From: Mesorhizobium tianshanense
GTDB taxonomy: Bacteria; Pseudomonadota; Alphaproteobacteria; Rhizobiales; Rhizobiaceae
Reading direction: 5' to 3'
DNA length: 64,000 bases
NCBI RefSeq assembly: GCF_007830515.1
Contig: NZ_VLKT01000007.1
Coordinates: 62,001 to 126,000, forward strand
Under the pieces are notes generated by a model. That model saw only the letters and a program-made list of their open reading frames with translations. It was not told the origin of the DNA and ran no database searches. Both the position numbers and the translations under genes were made by a program. Each line of letters opens with the position of its first letter. Positions within the stretch are counted from its first letter, which is position 1. Below, piece after piece: positions 61,774-64,000 of this stretch.

Positions 61774-62766
61774 TCAAAGCGCCTTCACCACCACCTTCAC
61801 CGGCTGCTCGATTTCGAGCGGGTTGCGCAGCGGCAGGCCGAAATCCTTGGCCTCGATCTCGAAAACGTCGCCGGCCTCCGTCCTGATGCCGTCGGCGAAC
61901 GACAGCGTCGCCGTGCCGAACATATGCACATGCACGTCGCCCGGCTGGCGGAAGGCCGAATATTTGAAGTGGTGATGTTCGAGATTGGCGATGGTGTGCG
62001 ACATGTTCGCTTCGCCCGACAGGAACGGCTTTTCCCACAGCAGCGTGCCGTCGCGGATGATGCGCGAGGAACCCCTGACGTCGGACGGCAGGTCGCCGAT
62101 CAGGATCTCCGGTCCGAATGAGGCGTTGCGCAGCTTGGAATGCGCGAGGAAAAGATAGTTCACGCGCTCGGTGACGTGGTCGGAAAACTCGTTTGACAGC
62201 GTGAAGCCGACGCGGAACGGGGCGCCGTCGTCGCCGATGACATAGATGCCGGCGATTTCCGGCTCCTCGCCGGCATCCTGGGCGAAGGCGGGCGACAGCA
62301 GCGCCGCACCGGGCGCCACCGCCATGGTGCCGTTGCCCTTGTAGAACCATTCCGGCTGCACGCCCGTCTGGCCCTTGGCCGGCTTGCCGCCCTCCAGCCC
62401 CATGCGGAACATCCTCATGGAATCGGTGAGCTGCTCTTCGCCGTCGGTGTCGAGCTTCTTGTGCATGGAATCGCGGGTCGCGGCGGAGCCGAGATGCGTC
62501 AGCCCGGTGCCGGTGAGGTGGAGATGCGCCGGGTCCGGATGGTTGATCGGCGACAAGAGCCGCCCCTTCTTGTAGGCGGCATCGAGATCGACCGCTTCAC
62601 CGAACCCCTTGCGCTCGATGAGGGCGGCGAGCCCGGTACCGGTGCGCGCGGCCTCCATCGCCAGCGAATAGACGCTTCGGGCGCCGTTGATGATCCGGGT
62701 CTTGCCGCCGTTGCGGGCGACGACGCGGATGGTCTCCGCGTCGTCGAGGATCTGGGAAATCAGCAT
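61774..62766 (-). CDS. gguC: GguC family protein (AraD1-like, fumarylacetoacetate hydrolase superfamily)
   Basis: This 330-residue protein matches GguC, encoded behind the gguAB sugar transporter genes in Agrobacterium, and the AraD1 (L-arabonate/sugar acid dehydratase-like) family. Features include LLSPINHPDPAHLHLTGTGLTHLGSAATRDSMHKK (about 74-108), PEWFYKGNGTMAVAPGAALLSPAFA, AGEEPEIAGIYVIGDDGAPFRVGF and FRQPGDVHVHMFGTATLSFADGI. The start is ATG at 62766 with a GAGAGAGGG ribosome-binding site. It lies downstream of gguB on the same strand, separated by a 266-bp gap. Confidence 0.9.
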   Translation of the reverse strand: MLISQILDDAETIRVVARNGGKTRIINGARSVYSLAMEAARTGTGLAALIERKGFGEAVDLDAAYKKGRLLSPINHPDPAHLHLTGTGLTHLGSAATRDSMHKKLDTDGEEQLTDSMRMFRMGLEGGKPAKGQTGVQPEWFYKGNGTMAVAPGAALLSPAFAQDAGEEPEIAGIYVIGDDGAPFRVGFTLSNEFSDHVTERVNYLFLAHSKLRNASFGPEILIGDLPSDVRGSSRIIRDGTLLWEKPFLSGEANMSHTIANLEHHHFKYSAFRQPGDVHVHMFGTATLSFADGIRTEAGDVFEIEAKDFGLPLRNPLEIEQPVKVVVKAL

Positions 62767-62993
62767 GATGTACCCTCTCTCAATTGCCTTGGCCTGGCTA
62801 CCGGTCGGCAAGCCCTGCCTCGCGCAGCGCGGACGGTATCCGCGCCACGGGTGAAATTCTTCGTTCGGATTGCGCTCGCGAGCCTGGTCCTTCAGGGACT
62901 TCTTTGCGCCGTTCTGCCGCGCCGCGATGTGACCCGTTTGTCTTCCTAAAGCGTGCCGCGTTTGAAGAGAGGCGCGCTTTGCCCATTGCTTTT

Positions 62994-63015
62994 ATGCATG
63001 TTGGGCGACATGCAT
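62994..63015. other. Inverted repeat between gguB and gguC
   Basis: ATGCATGT at 62994-63001 and ACATGCAT at 63008-63015 are perfect inverted copies around a 6-nt centre, 18 bp behind the gguB stop. It could be a weak hairpin that trims the transcript end or a protein-binding site. The rest of the 266-bp gap shows nothing recognisable. Confidence 0.4.
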
Positions 63016-63032
63016 TCGTTTCCTCGCTCGGC

Positions 63033-64000
63033 TCAACCCTTGTTCTTGTTGTAGACGTCGAAGACCACGGCGCCGAGCAGCACCAGGCCTTTCACAACCT
63101 GCTGCCAGTCAACATTGACACCCATGATCGACATGCCGTTGTTCATGACGCCCATGATGAAACCGCCGACCACCGCGCCGATGACTTGTCCGACGCCGCC
63201 CATCGCCGAAGCGCCACCGATGAACACGGCGGCAATGACGTCGAGCTCGCTGCCGAGGCCCGCCGCCGGCACCGCCTGGCCCAGACGCGCCGCGATGATC
63301 AGTCCGCCAAGCGCCGACAGCACGCCCATATTGATGAATACCATCAGCGTCAGTCGCTCGGTCTTGATGCCCGACAGCTGTGCCGCCTTGGCATTGCCGC
63401 CCATCGCGTAGATACGTCGGCCGATCGTCATGCGTTTGGTAGCGAAGACGAACAGGGCGATCAGCACGCCCATCACCATGAGGACGATTGGCAGGCCTCT
63501 GTAGGTGGCGAACTGGTACACCAGGAACAGCGCCAGTACGCTGATCACCAAGGTCTTGACGACGAACAGCGAGAAGGGTTCGGCTTCGTAGCCATGCCGT
63601 TCGCGGGTGCGCCGTGCCCTCAGCCCGAAATAGGCGTAGGCGAGCACGGCGACGAGGCCGATCAAGAGCGTCGTAATGTGCAGCGTCAGGCCGCTGCCGA
63701 CTATGGTCTTGCCAGCCGCGTTCACGGTCGGCGGTATCAGCGTCAACGGGCCGATCACGTCCGGGATGAAGCCGGAGCTGAGCGCCTTGAAGCCGACTGG
63801 AAGTGGCCCCACGGAAGATCCGCCACCCAGCAGTGCCTGGCAGATGCCACGGAAGATCAGCATGCCCGCCAGCGTGACGATGAAGCTCGGTATTCGGTGA
63901 TAGGCAATCCAGTAGCCTTGAGCGGCGCCGATCGCGCCACCCACGATCAGGCAGATGATCGACACCACCAGCGGATTGCTCAAGGGGCCGAGCGGCCAGA
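63033..64000 (-). CDS. gguB: Sugar ABC transporter permease GguB (3' part, truncated by window edge)
   Basis: About 322 residues of a polytopic permease are visible; the N-terminus lies beyond position 64000. The frame is open to the edge (...WPLGPLSNPLVVSIICLIVG), so the TTG at 63983 is not the true start. Family motifs are YWIAYHRIPSFIVTLAGMLIFRGI, KTERLTLMVFINMGVLSALGGLIIAARLGQAVPAAGLGSELDVIAAVFIGG and the C-terminal GGVGQVIGAVVGGFIMGVMNNGM. Together with gguC it matches the chvE-gguA-gguB-gguC locus for sugar import and chemotaxis in Agrobacterium. Confidence 0.92.
   Translation of the reverse strand, partial: WPLGPLSNPLVVSIICLIVGGAIGAAQGYWIAYHRIPSFIVTLAGMLIFRGICQALLGGGSSVGPLPVGFKALSSGFIPDVIGPLTLIPPTVNAAGKTIVGSGLTLHITTLLIGLVAVLAYAYFGLRARRTRERHGYEAEPFSLFVVKTLVISVLALFLVYQFATYRGLPIVLMVMGVLIALFVFATKRMTIGRRIYAMGGNAKAAQLSGIKTERLTLMVFINMGVLSALGGLIIAARLGQAVPAAGLGSELDVIAAVFIGGASAMGGVGQVIGAVVGGFIMGVMNNGMSIMGVNVDWQQVVKGLVLLGAVVFDVYNKNKG

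Noticed and set aside
1..64000. tRNA or rRNA genes and insertion sequences
   Set aside because: No tRNA-like cloverleaf sequence, rRNA segment, transposase gene or terminal inverted repeat was recognised in the window.

Overview
The window looks like chromosome from an alphaproteobacterium of the order Rhizobiales, most probably Mesorhizobium or a close relative. The evidence is high GC content, a Caulobacter-type cpa/tad pilus locus, the cell-cycle regulator GcrA, a PodJ-type polarity protein, a class I lysyl-tRNA synthetase, a SAM-II riboswitch ahead of metZ, and a gguB-gguC pair. No rRNA, tRNA, CRISPR array, insertion sequence or prophage was seen. The genus is an inference; the class and order are well supported.

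Layout. 1-198: tail of a probable phosphate/phosphonate-type binding protein. 230-12413: a complete Flp/Tad pilus locus with two TadE/TadG-like pseudopilins and a secretin-N-like protein on the minus strand, then flp, cpaA, cpaBCDEF and tadBC on the plus strand, and a TadD-like TPR lipoprotein facing them across a strong hairpin. 12533-18581: leucyl aminopeptidase, a MarR regulator, an NlpC/P60 hydrolase, and the Lhr-like helicase/PdeM phosphoesterase pair. 18608-19381: an AT-richer Sel1-repeat gene. 19499-25281: a three-subunit cytoplasmic molybdenum oxidoreductase of the SoeABC/DmsABC type, preceded by a translationally coupled 51-residue ORF and a divergent LysR gene. 25289-28368: an Hsp70-like chaperone, a TIGR02186-type protein and a TSUP (TauE/SafE) exporter. 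28561-32466: podJ.

32960-40666: a MerR regulator followed by a fatty-acid beta-oxidation operon (two acyl-CoA dehydrogenases, an OsmC protein, a thiolase and a hydratase/dehydrogenase fusion). Matching palindromes lie upstream of the regulator and the operon. 40764-45344: an S24/HTH regulator, a thermonuclease-like protein, lysK, a TerB-like protein and a solute-binding protein. 45605-47836: a luxR-luxI quorum-sensing pair with a lux-box-like palindrome and a crotonase-family gene behind luxI. 47901-52309: ppk2, phoR, phoU and a CorA-type transporter, a phosphate-flavoured block whose phoR start sits in a run of 10-bp tandem repeats. 52378-56906: gcrA, argD, argF, hslO and apaG. 57129-60855: a GT21-type glycosyltransferase, metZ with its SAM-II riboswitch and terminator, and a long dCTP deaminase. 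60947-64000: a solute-binding protein, gguC and the 3' part of gguB.

The points that most deserve a second look are the small ORF coupled to the molybdoenzyme, the decamer-repeat leader of phoR, the terminator hairpin and GANTC cluster between gcrA and argD, the MerR operator pair, and the luxI-linked crotonase that lacks the usual catalytic glutamates.
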